From Sphingobacterium detergens (GTDB lineage: Bacteria > Bacteroidota > Bacteroidia > Sphingobacteriales > Sphingobacteriaceae), in contig NZ_RAPY01000001.1 of assembly GCF_003610355.1 (NCBI RefSeq), positions 1,550,001-1,614,000 on the forward strand: a stretch of DNA of 64,000 nucleotides. The letters are read 5' to 3'. How positions within the stretch are numbered: position 1 is the stretch's first letter; each line of letters opens with the position of its first letter. The notes below the pieces were generated by a model, which was given only the letters and a program-made list of their open reading frames with translations, made no database searches and was not told where the DNA came from. This document shows positions 53,291-62,662 of the stretch, piece by piece. Position numbers and translations under genes: made by a program.

Positions 53291-53379
53291 ACCCGCGATA
53301 AACCAATGCTACAAATCATGCGATTAAAAGAAATAAAACCACTTTTTACAAAAAAACAACTTGTAATTCAATAAATCAC

Positions 53380-53441
53380 AGGGGTAAAATTGTGCCAAAA
53401 AGTTTTTTGTACTTCCTAAATTTTGGCACAATTTTACCCCT
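53380..53441. repeat. perfect 21-bp inverted repeat with 20-nt loop
   Basis: Arms at 53380-53400 and 53421-53441 are perfectly complementary. The outer ends are AGGGGT/ACCCCT and the inner ends CCAAAA/TTTTGG. Located 90 bp after the repeat array and 140 bp before the AraC gene. No T-tract. It could be a mobile-element remnant, a strong RNA hairpin or a regulatory site. Confidence 0.8.
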
Positions 53442-53580
53442 TCTATATGCTGCGAATTGTTTATATGGGCGGGCTAGTCTCTTATTTATTTGAGAGACAT
53501 GGAAGTTATCAGCAATTCCTCTGGGAAAATTGAACTGTAAATGACCGTGGTTTGTAAAACGAATTTTATAATTTAGTAGT

Positions 53581-54489
53581 ATGAACTCAGCTGAAAGTGT
53601 AACAGATTTCTACAAAAGACAACCGGGCTTTGCGAACCTAGACTTACCGCTTAATAATACGGGCATTGGTCACTTCAATGTGTTTAGCCGAGAATCCTGT
53701 ACGGTGGTCTCCCCTTATAACCGTCGTGATTTCTATAAAACTTCATTGATTATAGGTCGGGGCAAATTGTATTATGCTGATAAATGGATACAGATCGATC
53801 GACCGGCGATGTTATTTGCCAATCCGGTCGTACCTTACGCCTGGGAACCGGAGTCTACGGCACAATCTGGATGGTATTGTGTCTTTACGGAAGAATTTAT
53901 TCAACATAGTGAACGCATAGAGAGTTTAAAGGATTCTCCCCTTTTTAAAATTGGGAGCAACCCAATTTATTTTCCAAACACAGAACAACTGGATGAAATC
54001 TCAACAATTTTCAAAAAAATGTTGTCTGAGATGAATTCAGATTATGCACATAAAGACGATGTCTTGCGCAGCTACCTGCATCTATTGATCCATGAGACAA
54101 TGAAGTCAAGTCCTGCTCAGGAGTTTGGTGCATATACCAACGCATCTACCCGGGTATCGAGTCTATTTTTGGAACTACTGGAACGTCAATTCCCAGTAAA
54201 CACATTGGATACTGGTTTGCAGCTGAAAAGCCCAGGGGATTATGCCCATGCCCTTTCGGTGCATATCAATCACCTGAACCGTTCTGTAAAAGAAACAACA
54301 GGTAAAACCACAAGCGCACATATCGCCAGCCGCATTGCGCAGGAAGCGCGGGCATTGCTACTGCATACCAATTGGAATATCGCCGATATCGCTTATAAAT
54401 TAGGTTTTGAATACCCTTCTTATTTTACGAACTTTTTCAAAAAACATACTGGAATGTCACCAAACCAATTACGGATGACGACTGTTTGA
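53581..54489 (+). CDS. AraC family transcriptional regulator
   Basis: 302 residues. The N-terminal half is a cupin-like sensor (PYNRRDFYKTSLIIGRGKLYY at about 40-60, then PYAWEPESTAQSGWYCVF). The C-terminal AraC domain has DYAHALSVHINHLNRSVKE, then WNIADIAYKLGFEYPSYFTNFFKKHTGMSPNQLR, complete with both helix-turn-helix units. It is followed 82 bp later, same strand, by an aldo/keto reductase gene it probably controls. Confidence 0.9.
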   Translation: MNSAESVTDFYKRQPGFANLDLPLNNTGIGHFNVFSRESCTVVSPYNRRDFYKTSLIIGRGKLYYADKWIQIDRPAMLFANPVVPYAWEPESTAQSGWYCVFTEEFIQHSERIESLKDSPLFKIGSNPIYFPNTEQLDEISTIFKKMLSEMNSDYAHKDDVLRSYLHLLIHETMKSSPAQEFGAYTNASTRVSSLFLELLERQFPVNTLDTGLQLKSPGDYAHALSVHINHLNRSVKETTGKTTSAHIASRIAQEARALLLHTNWNIADIAYKLGFEYPSYFTNFFKKHTGMSPNQLRMTTV

Positions 54490-54512
54490 ATAATATAATT
54501 ATCTGTTTGATT

Positions 54513-54549
54513 GTCTTAAGTAAGACACCGTATACCTTCACTACTTTTG
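54513..54549 (+). promoter_or_regulatory. operator-like repeat and promoter before the aldo/keto reductase gene
   Basis: A hexamer inverted repeat GTCTTA-AG-TAAGAC at 54513-54526 stands 15 bp before a perfect -7 element TACTTTTG (54542-54549). There is no good -33 box, and the repeat sits about where one would be, which fits an activator such as the AraC protein encoded upstream. Confidence 0.5.
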
Positions 54550-54571
54550 TATTGAACAAAATATAACAGTT

Positions 54572-55573
54572 ATGAAATATAGAAATCTCGGAACAACAAA
54601 CGAACAGTTATCTGCTATTGGATTAGGTTGTATGGGAATGAGTTTTGCCTATGGACCTACAGACGAAAAAGAGAGTATTGCTACACTTGAAAGGGCATTG
54701 GACCTTGGCGTAAACTTCTGGGATACAGCGGACATGTACGGCAATGGTGCCAACGAAGAATTGATCTCAAAAGTTCTGGTTCCCAATCGTGATAAGGTAT
54801 TTATTGCAACCAAATTTGGCTTTCGTTTCAAAGATGAACAGGCGGGACCAAGCGGCACCGCAAACACCTATTTTGACGGATCACCAGCCTGGATAAAAAT
54901 TGCTGTAGAAAATAGTCTCAGAAGACTTCGCATCGATACCATAGATCTGTATTATGCACATCGGGTGGATCCGAATATCCCGATCGAAGATACTGTAGGC
55001 GCTATGGCGGAACTGGTCAAAGAAGGAAAAGTAAGATATCTTGGACTGAGTGAAGCATCGCCGGCTTCGATCATCAAAGCCAATGCGGTTCATCCCATTG
55101 CGGCACTGCAAAGTGAATATTCTCTGCTAACACGTGATGTAGAAAAAGAAATACTACAGACTGTACGTAATTTGGGTATCAGTTTAATCCCTTATTCACC
55201 ACTTGCCAGAGGTTTATTTTCCAATACCTTAAATTTAGATAGTCTGGCAGCAGACGATTTCAGAAGGACACTTCCCCGCAATCAAGGAGAACATGCGGAA
55301 AATAACGCTCGTTTGATTGCTGAATTTGCGCTCTTAGCTCAAGATAAACAATGTTCGCCAATACAATTGGCGCTGGCTTGGGTGCTCGCTCAGGGGAATG
55401 ACATCATTCCAATTCCAGGTACCAAAAAAAGAAAGTATCTAGAAGAAAATGCAGGTGCTATCGAAGTCCAATTGTCGGATTCGGATCTAAACACCATCGA
55501 AGAAATACTTCGGAAATACCCGAATGTGGGTGCTCGTTATAGCGATGGCGCAATGGCATTGGTCAACAATTAA
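54572..55573 (+). CDS. aldo/keto reductase
   Basis: 333 residues, a complete TIM barrel of the AKR superfamily. The catalytic set is Asp51 and Tyr56 in [10 protein letters not shown], Lys81 in ATKFGF and the His in DLYYAHRVD (near 123). The NADPH-binding end is [17 protein letters not shown]. It is close to the AKR13-like bacterial enzymes that reduce aldehydes and methylglyoxal. Its AraC-type regulator is encoded directly upstream. Confidence 0.92.
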   Translation: MKYRNLGTTNEQLSAIGLGCMGMSFAYGPTDEKESIATLERALDLGVNFWDTADMYGNGANEELISKVLVPNRDKVFIATKFGFRFKDEQAGPSGTANTYFDGSPAWIKIAVENSLRRLRIDTIDLYYAHRVDPNIPIEDTVGAMAELVKEGKVRYLGLSEASPASIIKANAVHPIAALQSEYSLLTRDVEKEILQTVRNLGISLIPYSPLARGLFSNTLNLDSLAADDFRRTLPRNQGEHAENNARLIAEFALLAQDKQCSPIQLALAWVLAQGNDIIPIPGTKKRKYLEENAGAIEVQLSDSDLNTIEEILRKYPNVGARYSDGAMALVNN

Positions 55574-55659
55574 TACATACATTAATCCGCTCCCACAACT
55601 GAGACATAACTATACAGCTGAAAATGGGGTGCAGCATCTTTTTTGCGCATTATTTCGGT

Positions 55660-55702
55660 AACCTTGCTGTTGGATCAATAGACAACAGCAAGGTTTGTTT
55701 TT
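55660..55702. terminator. bidirectional intrinsic terminator
   Basis: Perfect 12-bp arms (55660-55671 and 55684-55695), 12-nt loop, T-rich after the right arm. Between the aldo/keto reductase and the convergent porin gene. Confidence 0.88.
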
Positions 55703-55704
55703 AT

Positions 55705-56793
55705 TTAGAAACTAACAGTTAGCGCCATAACAGCTGTTGTGCTATTTTTTACCAAACTATTATTTCGATTTAGGAAGATTGCTTCTTTATTGGTCAGCTT
55801 ACGTATTTCTGTCCGCCAAAGTACATTGGGGAGAATTGCATAATCAGCATTGAGCGAGTAGCCAAATGTTTGGAACCCATTTTTTGCCTCGGTAGAGATA
55901 ATGACTCCCTTTTTATCCTGATAGTATTCACCTCGAGCAGTAAGGCTGAATTTATCGGATCCTGTATAACGTGCAATTAATACCGGGGTATACCAAACAT
56001 TGTATTTGCTGCTCCCTTTTTCCTTTTGCTCTGCACCGATGTCAAAACCTACCGTGAATCCGACCTGTCTATTTAGCTGATAAATAGCATATAAGTTATG
56101 AAAATAGCGCATCTGTCTGACACTATCCGCTTTATCACTGCCGATAAAAGATCCACTATTGATCGTTAAATTATCGGTCGGCTTATATACAAGCTGATGT
56201 CCGAAGGCAGGCAAACTATTGCCATCGACACGCTGTATACGTTGCCAACCGTTTAATACAAGTCCGCTAAGAAATAATTTTCCAGATGCAGAGGTGTAAG
56301 ATATTTTTGCGCCGGTTTCAAAATAGGGCGAATTATCGGCAAAAAGGCTCCTTGTCACTGTCCAATTGTCCTTTCCAATGGCACTTTCAAAACCCAAATG
56401 GGAAGAGAAAATACCGGCGTCGATCCATAAATTATGCTTCTTTGAGATGCGTACACCAGCATTGGCTTCATAGATATTCTTCAATACTCCTGGCTCCGCC
56501 GCATAGTTGGCATTCATGTAGGTACCCGTTGCCAAGGTTACATTGGCCCGCGTGTTTTCCGTATTATAGGTAGCTTTTAGCAAGGCCAGATTAATATTCA
56601 CTTCATTGTTCCTGTTATGGCTGTAAACAAAACCCGGCCGTGTATTTCCAAGAGGGTTATTGAAATCCCGCATATAATAAGCTTCCACATATCCGTTGAA
56701 TGAAAGCGGGTTATTTTTCGTTGTGTCTTCCTGTGCAAATATTGATGTTGTTGACCCAAGTACGAGGGAGGTCAACAGGGTTAATTTCTTCAT
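55705..56793 (-). CDS. outer-membrane beta-barrel porin (OmpL/BBP2-like)
   Basis: 362 residues. A signal peptide ends at IFA/QE (near 21). The first strand region, LSFNGYVEAYYMRDFNNP, and later HNLWIDAGIFSSHLGFESA fit the putative beta-barrel porin-2 (OmpL-like) family. The protein ends with MALTVSF, the usual C-terminal Phe. In Bacteroidota these porins often accompany potassium (Kdp) or other ion transport genes; none is visible here. A 40-residue membrane peptide is encoded 198 bp upstream on the same strand. Confidence 0.85.
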   Translation of the reverse strand: MKKLTLLTSLVLGSTTSIFAQEDTTKNNPLSFNGYVEAYYMRDFNNPLGNTRPGFVYSHNRNNEVNINLALLKATYNTENTRANVTLATGTYMNANYAAEPGVLKNIYEANAGVRISKKHNLWIDAGIFSSHLGFESAIGKDNWTVTRSLFADNSPYFETGAKISYTSASGKLFLSGLVLNGWQRIQRVDGNSLPAFGHQLVYKPTDNLTINSGSFIGSDKADSVRQMRYFHNLYAIYQLNRQVGFTVGFDIGAEQKEKGSSKYNVWYTPVLIARYTGSDKFSLTARGEYYQDKKGVIISTEAKNGFQTFGYSLNADYAILPNVLWRTEIRKLTNKEAIFLNRNNSLVKNSTTAVMALTVSF

Positions 56794-56991
56794 TTATTTA
56801 ATTTTTGATTGTCATTTATTCTATTCGTATAGCTACGCTTTGGCATTTATTTTCCCATCATTGTCATTTTGCTACCACCTAGATTCGTTTTATTCCGGCT
56901 GAGGACTGCAGCCCATTATATACTCGACATAATGGCTATTCCGGCTATATCCTGTCGCCAAAAGCTGATATCGCGATTGTATTTTCAAAAT

Positions 56992-57114
56992 TTAACCGAG
57001 ATACAGCTGATAGATCATGGTAAGGATCAAGATGATCATCACAACCTTCGCTATGCGATCCATAGACAATTTCCGGGGCGGCTGCTGCTCCTGATTTTCT
57101 TTTAAATCTTTCAT
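56992..57114 (-). CDS. 40-residue single-pass membrane peptide
   Basis: An open frame of 40 codons from an ATG at 57114 to TAA at 56992. The N-terminal half is polar (MKDLKENQEQQPPRKLSMDR), and residues 21-38 form one hydrophobic helix (IAKVVMIILILTMIYQLY), ending in LG. Size and layout recall accessory peptides of membrane complexes such as KdpF or oxidase subunits, but I do not recognise a family. The amphipathic design and position before the porin gene make it a credible real gene. Confidence 0.45.
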   Translation of the reverse strand: MKDLKENQEQQPPRKLSMDRIAKVVMIILILTMIYQLYLG

Positions 57115-57630
57115 GGCTAACGTTAACTTAAGTGTTGTTCTACTTTGTATTTTCTTAACTTTTCTCAAAGGAATCCATCAGATTTTAAAGAATAACTAAA
57201 AACAAAGTATTCCAGTTATTATCTGTACTGATGTTTTCACTTTGGTGTGGATTATTAAAGATTCGTGAACTATTATTTTCATTCTTGGAGATGTCATATC
57301 ATCCGCGGTTGGTATATCAGCTTCAATGTGGGCGGGCTCTGTGCCGATTCTTTTATTTTTCTAATCATCTTCATTTTTATATACGTTGCCCCTATATGCC
57401 AAACAATATTCCACAGTTTTCACGAACAACGTAAAACACTAAAAGACAATAGATTTAAAAAGAAAAGACTAAAATCAAAATAGCTAGATCCTATCAGAAT
57501 GACAGGGTTATTTTATCAAAATGAGAATTGAACCCTGAGATAAACTATCGAAAAATAAAAACAAAAAACATGAATAATCTGTAAATTAGGCAATCAAGAA
57601 TAGGGAGCAAACTTAACCCGCAAACATTAG
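57115..57630. other. 516-bp region without a convincing gene
   Basis: AT-rich sequence between the small membrane peptide and the methyltransferase gene. Short open frames at 57231-57483 start at random and look like noise. One small inverted repeat, CAGGGTT at 57503-57509 with AACCCTG at 57531-57537, stands about 100 bp before the methyltransferase start. No clear promoter was seen. Confidence 0.5.
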
Positions 57631-58362
57631 ATGCAAGAAAATAAATACGACGATCCAAAATTTTTCGAAGAATATAGCAAAATGTATCGGTCACAGAAAG
57701 GCTTATTGGGAGCTGGCGAATGGCATGAATTTCAAAAGCTCTTACCCAACCTGAGGGACAATGCTGTGCTCGATTTAGGCTGTGGATATGGTTGGCATTG
57801 TCGATATGTGATTGAAAATGGCGCAAAATCTGTTATTGGCGTAGATCTATCCGAAAAAATGCTGGAGAAGGCCAACGAGATCAATAAACTGGAAGGAATC
57901 GAATACCAACGAAATGCAATTGAAGAGCTTACTTTCAGATCCGGACAATTTAATCTGGTGATCAGTTCTTTGGCATTTCATTACATAAAAGACTTTGATG
58001 CACTCTGTCGGAATATTTACAATTGGCTCCAACCTGGAGGCCAATTTTTATTCTCGATAGAGCATCCTGTTTTTACTGCCCAGGGTAACCAAGATTGGAT
58101 CTACAACAAAGATGGAGACAAACTCTATTGGCCTGTAGACAACTATTTTCTCATGGGGGACAGAGAGACAACATTTTTGGGAAATACGGTTCTAAAGTAC
58201 CATAGAACAATTACTTCTTATCTCAGTAGCATTCTACAAAGTGGATTTAAAATAAACGCTTGTGTTGAACCTGAACCCAGTACAGAAATGCTCGAAAATT
58301 TTCCAGCAATGGGCGATGAATTGAGAAGGCCTATGATGTTGATTATTTCCGCTGAAAAGTAG
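57631..58362 (+). CDS. class I SAM-dependent methyltransferase
   Basis: 243 residues. Motif I VLDLGCGYGWHCRYV (about 47-61) and the acidic end of beta2 (IGVDLSEKMLEKA, 70-82) form the SAM site, with LVISSLAFHYIKD (motif IV) and LQPGGQFLFSIEHPVF following. The pattern resembles small-molecule methyltransferases of the UbiE/Methyltransf_11 group. The substrate is unknown; no biosynthetic partner is adjacent. Confidence 0.9.
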   Translation: MQENKYDDPKFFEEYSKMYRSQKGLLGAGEWHEFQKLLPNLRDNAVLDLGCGYGWHCRYVIENGAKSVIGVDLSEKMLEKANEINKLEGIEYQRNAIEELTFRSGQFNLVISSLAFHYIKDFDALCRNIYNWLQPGGQFLFSIEHPVFTAQGNQDWIYNKDGDKLYWPVDNYFLMGDRETTFLGNTVLKYHRTITSYLSSILQSGFKINACVEPEPSTEMLENFPAMGDELRRPMMLIISAEK

Positions 58363-58490
58363 TTCGCTACATCGGCTTCCTCTGTAACAAATTTGCATAA
58401 GAGCCTGTATTTATAATGGAAAGCCAACATTAAAATTTATTTTAGTATATCAAGTCCCTAAAAACATTCATGTACAACAAACTTTAAACA

Positions 58491-59222
58491 ATGATAAACT
58501 TAAACCTATTCAAAAAAATTGCAGTGGCTGCCTGTATCAGCTGTCTATTTTATTCGTGTAATAAGGAGGCGAGTGCTCCAAATACGTTGACTGAGGAAGA
58601 ACAAAAAGAAGGCTGGCAGCTCCTATTTGACGGCACTACCCTGAACAATTGGCATACCTACAACAATGAGAAAAAAGCACCTACTGCCTGGTTGGTGCGG
58701 AATGGTACAATCTATTGCGATCCAAACAACGAAAGTCAAAAATATGATCTTGTGTCCAACACTGACTATAAGAACTATGAGTTCAAATTTGAATGGAAAC
58801 TGGAAAAGGAAGGCAACAGTGGCGTTTTTGTCAATGTACAGGAACAGCCGGATATCAATGCGACTTATCACTCAGGCCCCGAATATCAATTGCTCGCAGA
58901 TTCGCACCCTGACTTTGACAAACCATTGAAACGTGCTGGTTGTCTCTATACATTTTTACCACAACAAAATTTTGTCAGCACCAAAGCTAAAGATGATTGG
59001 AACCAATCAAGCATTGTACAAAAAGACGGTAAAATAACCTTCTATCTGAACGGTAAAGTCACAGCTGAAATGGATTTCAATTCGCAAAAATGGAAGGATC
59101 TGGTAAAACATAGTACTTTCAAAGATTTTCCGGAATTCGGTCAACATGTTAGCGGCAAGCTCGCTCTTCAAGATTGGTCAAGAGGTGTATCCTTTAGAAA
59201 TCTAAAGATAAAACAACTATAA
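58491..59222 (+). CDS. DUF1080 (3-keto-disaccharide hydrolase-type) lipoprotein
   Basis: 243 residues. The lipobox FYSC gives lipidated Cys23. The DUF1080 fold starts at EGWQLLFDGTTLNNWHTY (about 40-57) and contains YEFKFEWKLEKEGNSGVFV, SGPEYQLLAD and the closing SRGVSFRNLKIKQL. The family includes 3-ketoglucoside/3-keto-disaccharide hydrolases and concanavalin-like sugar-binding proteins. It sits alone with its own terminator. Confidence 0.87.
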   Translation: MINLNLFKKIAVAACISCLFYSCNKEASAPNTLTEEEQKEGWQLLFDGTTLNNWHTYNNEKKAPTAWLVRNGTIYCDPNNESQKYDLVSNTDYKNYEFKFEWKLEKEGNSGVFVNVQEQPDINATYHSGPEYQLLADSHPDFDKPLKRAGCLYTFLPQQNFVSTKAKDDWNQSSIVQKDGKITFYLNGKVTAEMDFNSQKWKDLVKHSTFKDFPEFGQHVSGKLALQDWSRGVSFRNLKIKQL

Positions 59223-59247
59223 TCCCCCAAACATATAGCTTCAAAAG

Positions 59248-59280
59248 TCCTTCGTTCGTACAAAAACGAAGGATTTTTTT
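59248..59280 (+). terminator. intrinsic terminator
   Basis: Perfect 9-bp stem (59248-59256 with 59265-59273), 8-nt loop, and seven T residues directly after. The rest of the gap to 59583 shows no gene. Confidence 0.9.
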
Positions 59281-59583
59281 AAGCCCAATTTTATCTATTC
59301 ACCCCAACTACCTGATTATTTATTTCTGATCTGGACAGGTTAAATCACAAATAAAGTTCAACCAATTTTAGCACGATTTACAATCGCTCCTAATTTTAAA
59401 ATTGCGTCTCGTTGTATCGAATACCCCGCAAAATTTCGCAACATGTACTGTCCGTAAACGAACAACTATGCCCGTCAACGGACATTTTTAAAAATCCACA
59501 ACAAATCATATCTAACTCATAACAAGGTAACTATGAATTTGGTCAAATAATTGCCATCCTTCTTTCAATCAAAAGCCAATCGT

Positions 59584-61044
59584 ATGTGTAAGTCTATTCT
59601 ATCATTTGTTTTTATTTTCATTTTTAGCTGTAATCTACAAGCACAAAACTGCAATTGTGCTGAAAACCTTAAATGGGTCAAAAAAATTGTCGAAGAAAAT
59701 GATGCTGGTTTTCAATATGCTTTAGATCAGAAAGGATTGGACGCTTACCAAGCACATAACACCAAAATAGAGCAGAAATTAGCAGGTGTTAAATCAAATT
59801 TAGACTGTACAAAACTCCTATCAGAATGGCTACAGTTTATCCGCAAAGGCCATTTATCTATCAACCGAATCGATGGAAAAGATGTTGATGTACTTGTCTC
59901 CAAAGACGATCATAGCGTCAAGATAGCTCACCCTACCATCCCTTTCTCCGAAGAAGAATTTAAGCTTTATCTCTCTGCAAAAAAAAGACAAGATTTAGAG
60001 GGAATATGGGACTCTCCCCCCTACAAAGTGGCTATCAAAAAATATCCTGAAGGATATAAAGGCATTATCGTCGGATCTACAGCGGATAATTGGATGGTTG
60101 GTGACCTAAAATTCACCCTAAATAATGAACTATCAGAAGGCACCTATTATCTTAGGGATAAATCTCCAGAAAAAATATCTTCCACTTCGGCTATCAGTAA
60201 AAATATGTTTCTATTGGGCAATTACTTCTATACAAGAAAATATCCGATAGTAGAAAACACTCCTTTGGAAGCTGATTTTGAAAGATCATATTCAACCGAT
60301 AAACCCTATCTTCAAAAAATTAATGCAACTACAATCCTACTGCGTATACCAAGTTTTAATGGGAAACAAAAGCGTATAATTGATAGTTTAATCGCTGTAC
60401 ATAAACCACAGTTGGAAAAAACAGAAAACTTAATTATTGATATCCGAAATAACGGTGGTGGTAGTGATGGCAGTTATGCTGAAATTATTCCCTTCTTATA
60501 TACAAACCCCATTCGTACCGTTGGTGTAACATTTTATTCCACAAAATTAAATAATAAGCGAATGTTGGACTTCTGTGAAAAGTATGAGGAATATGGTATT
60601 GATCCAAAAGACGTTCCTTTCTATAAAGCTGCATATGATAGTTTAAATAATCATTTGGGGGAATTTGTCAATCTTAGGCCAAACCGAACAATGATCAATA
60701 TCGATTCCAGCTACACAACACTTCCCTATCCGAAACAAGTGGCCATCATCATCAATGGTGGAAATGGAAGCACGGCAGAACAGTTTCTACTGGAAGCTAA
60801 ACAAAGTAAAAAGGTCAAGCTTTTCGGTACAACAACCGCTGGTGTACTTGACATCTCAAATATGTATTTTGTTGAATCCCCTTGCAAAGAATATAGGCTG
60901 GGCTATTCTCTTAGTAAAAGTTACAGGATCCCCAATATGGCGATAGATAACAAAGGTATACAACCTGATTATTATATAGACCAAAGTATACAAAACTATG
61001 AGTGGGTTGACTATGTAAGGAAGGTACTTGAGGATTCGAAATAA
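59584..61044 (+). CDS. S41 family peptidase (tail-specific/tricorn-like)
   Basis: 486 residues from the ATG at 59584 (a TTG at 59551 would add residues ahead of the signal peptide). A signal peptide ends near residue 21 (LQAQ). The S41 core is in the C-terminal half: NLIIDIRNNGGGSDG near 285, then VAIIINGGNGSTAEQF with probable nucleophile Ser396, and KLFGTTTAGVLD. No PDZ domain is obvious in the N-terminal half. Probably a periplasmic or surface serine protease. Confidence 0.85.
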   Translation: MCKSILSFVFIFIFSCNLQAQNCNCAENLKWVKKIVEENDAGFQYALDQKGLDAYQAHNTKIEQKLAGVKSNLDCTKLLSEWLQFIRKGHLSINRIDGKDVDVLVSKDDHSVKIAHPTIPFSEEEFKLYLSAKKRQDLEGIWDSPPYKVAIKKYPEGYKGIIVGSTADNWMVGDLKFTLNNELSEGTYYLRDKSPEKISSTSAISKNMFLLGNYFYTRKYPIVENTPLEADFERSYSTDKPYLQKINATTILLRIPSFNGKQKRIIDSLIAVHKPQLEKTENLIIDIRNNGGGSDGSYAEIIPFLYTNPIRTVGVTFYSTKLNNKRMLDFCEKYEEYGIDPKDVPFYKAAYDSLNNHLGEFVNLRPNRTMINIDSSYTTLPYPKQVAIIINGGNGSTAEQFLLEAKQSKKVKLFGTTTAGVLDISNMYFVESPCKEYRLGYSLSKSYRIPNMAIDNKGIQPDYYIDQSIQNYEWVDYVRKVLEDSK

Positions 61045-61126
61045 ATATTAGTTTTAACAAATTATACAGTATTAAAACAATCCTGATATGGCATTAACCA
61101 TATAAAATAAACTGACCTCTAAGTAC

Positions 61127-61445
61127 ATGAACACAAGCAAATCATTAATTAACATATTAATTTTCTTTGCAATTGCCTCTCCTGTAGCCGCACAGACAAA
61201 AATTGAAAGTGGCCAATCGATTTCCCCGGTAGAATCAGGATTAATGCCAGCGATACGATTTGACGAGTGAGCTGTTAGACAATAGCCTATTTACTATGTA
61301 CAGTAACCTGATACCTGTTTTATCTTCTTCATTGACATCTGATTACAGCAATATTCAGCAACGCATCTATATTTCAGAATTAAAATTCAAAAACACAAAA
61401 ACAAAAGAAATAAAATATTTATTAAACATTAATGTAGCGAATTAA
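61127..61445 (+). pseudogene. probable frameshifted or truncated exported protein gene
   Basis: An ATG at 61127 opens a 47-codon frame with a clear signal peptide (cleavage after VAA/Q) and ends at a TGA at 61268-61270. A second frame, shifted by +1 and open from 61245 to 61445, carries on with protein-like sequence (LLDNSLFTMYSNLIPVL). The end of the first part (PVESGLMPAIRF) recalls the start of beta-lactamase-family serine hydrolases of Bacteroidota, from memory only. I read it as the remnant of a larger gene, with most of the middle missing. Confidence 0.4.
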
Positions 61446-61503
61446 ATTCCAACCACGTTAAGAATTAGAGAGTCACCAAAATCGTGGCTTCTACATATAT
61501 TAA

Positions 61504-62064
61504 ATGAAAAAAATGATCATGATTTGCCTTATTGCGCTCGCGCAATTAAAAGGCTACGGACAGGAAATCCCACAAAGAAAATCTGAAATCAGAGTTGGCT
61601 ATGGGCTTGTACCTGTTCAAGAAATCGGAACACTATTGGGCGATTGGATTACAATGGGAATCGTAGGTAGAAGAGTGGAAAGTACCGAGGGTACCGGTGC
61701 TATTTCCGCAGGATACTCGCTCAATTTAACACAACGATTTTCAGTGGGAATCGACGGTTTTTATGGAAAAAATACAGTCCGTTACAAGGATGATCTTGGA
61801 GATTCCAAATGGAGCACTTATGGTGGACTGGTAAATGCAAAATATCTGTATCTGGACAGGGGCAAATTGAACTTATACGGTAAGGGCGCTGTTGGATATG
61901 CACAATACCACAACCGTCAAAAAGAGAACTCCGACAACTTTGGCGCACTATCCTACCAAGCTTCACCATTCGGTATTCGTTATGGCAATAAAATTGGTGT
62001 ATACGGTGAATTTGGTTTCGGATATCTGGGTATCGCCAACGTTGGTGTATCTTTCAAATTATAA
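61504..62064 (+). CDS. small outer-membrane beta-barrel-like protein
   Basis: 186 residues. A signal peptide is cleaved near residue 19 (GYG/QE). The sequence alternates in strands (ISAGYSLNLTQRFSVGIDGFYG, LVNAKYLYLDRGKLNLYGKGAVGYAQY) and ends with VGVSFKL, so an eight-strand barrel is likely. No family recognised. The next gene follows by 53 bp on the same strand. Confidence 0.7.
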   Translation: MKKMIMICLIALAQLKGYGQEIPQRKSEIRVGYGLVPVQEIGTLLGDWITMGIVGRRVESTEGTGAISAGYSLNLTQRFSVGIDGFYGKNTVRYKDDLGDSKWSTYGGLVNAKYLYLDRGKLNLYGKGAVGYAQYHNRQKENSDNFGALSYQASPFGIRYGNKIGVYGEFGFGYLGIANVGVSFKL

Positions 62065-62117
62065 TATTTCATACTATAAATTAGTATAGTTTTTCAAACA
62101 TTTAAATAAAAATTACT

Positions 62118-62576
62118 ATGATCAAATCTATCATATCATTACTATCTGTTGCGCTTATAAGCAGCAGTTGTTCAACAATCCAACATAAAGAAAAAATGGA
62201 TTCAACTAAAAACAGTGTATCGGTAAAACTTCAGAATTCCAATCCCGTTACCATCAAAAATCCTTCTGGTAAAATTACCCTCTATGCTGTGGCTGCAAAC
62301 ATTGCTGATGTACCAGCAACGATAATAGCTGAAAAAAGCTTTAAACAAAATGAATTACCGTTTGAGATCAAATTGGATCTTCCAAAAAATCATTACAAAT
62401 TAATCAAACCGGCAGTTAACGAAACTGATCCTATAAAATATTACGTCGCTTTGGAATGGGATTCCAATGGTGACGGTACAGTGGGCAAAGGAGATGTGAG
62501 AATTGACTTTGACAAGAAATTTCCAACCGTATCTCTTGGAAATAATAATGAGGTATTTGTCTTACAGGCAGATTAG
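62118..62576 (+). CDS. small lipoprotein with EF-hand-like loop
   Basis: 152 residues. The lipobox SSSC gives lipidated Cys18. The mature domain is beta-rich (SGKITLYAVAANIADVPATI, then LPFEIKLDLPKNHY) and ends with an EF-hand-like acidic loop, DSNGDGTVGKGD (about 116-127). The arrangement recalls YbaY/YscW-type lipoproteins, but weakly. It probably forms a unit with the barrel protein encoded upstream. Confidence 0.68.
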   Translation: MIKSIISLLSVALISSSCSTIQHKEKMDSTKNSVSVKLQNSNPVTIKNPSGKITLYAVAANIADVPATIIAEKSFKQNELPFEIKLDLPKNHYKLIKPAVNETDPIKYYVALEWDSNGDGTVGKGDVRIDFDKKFPTVSLGNNNEVFVLQAD

Positions 62577-62588
62577 TACTTTTTACAG

Positions 62589-62626
62589 CTTTCCAAAAGT
62601 ATTTTCTTAAAAATGCTTTTGGAAAG
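62589..62626 (+). terminator. stem-loop terminator
   Basis: Perfect 11-bp outer stem (62589-62599 with 62616-62626), with A/T pairs able to extend into the loop. It closes the 61504-62576 unit and faces a convergent gene. Confidence 0.75.
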
Positions 62627-62662
62627 TACCTTTATAGACGGCTCTATTGCCCGTCATCACCA

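Noticed and set aside
52811..53327. Three long overlapping frames (99-153 codons) with repetitive Lys/Ser/Phe-rich sequence
   Set aside because: All are translations of the 63-bp repeat in different frames and strands; no start context, no domain.
45920..57420. Short similarity (CCAAACAA-ATTCCA) between 45.93 kb and 57.40 kb
   Set aside because: About 15 bp in AT-rich sequence with no extension on either side; no better than chance.
57231..57483. Two overlapping hydrophobic frames upstream of the methyltransferase gene
   Set aside because: AT-rich DNA gives Phe/Ile-rich frames by chance; two frames are equally open and neither has a clear start.
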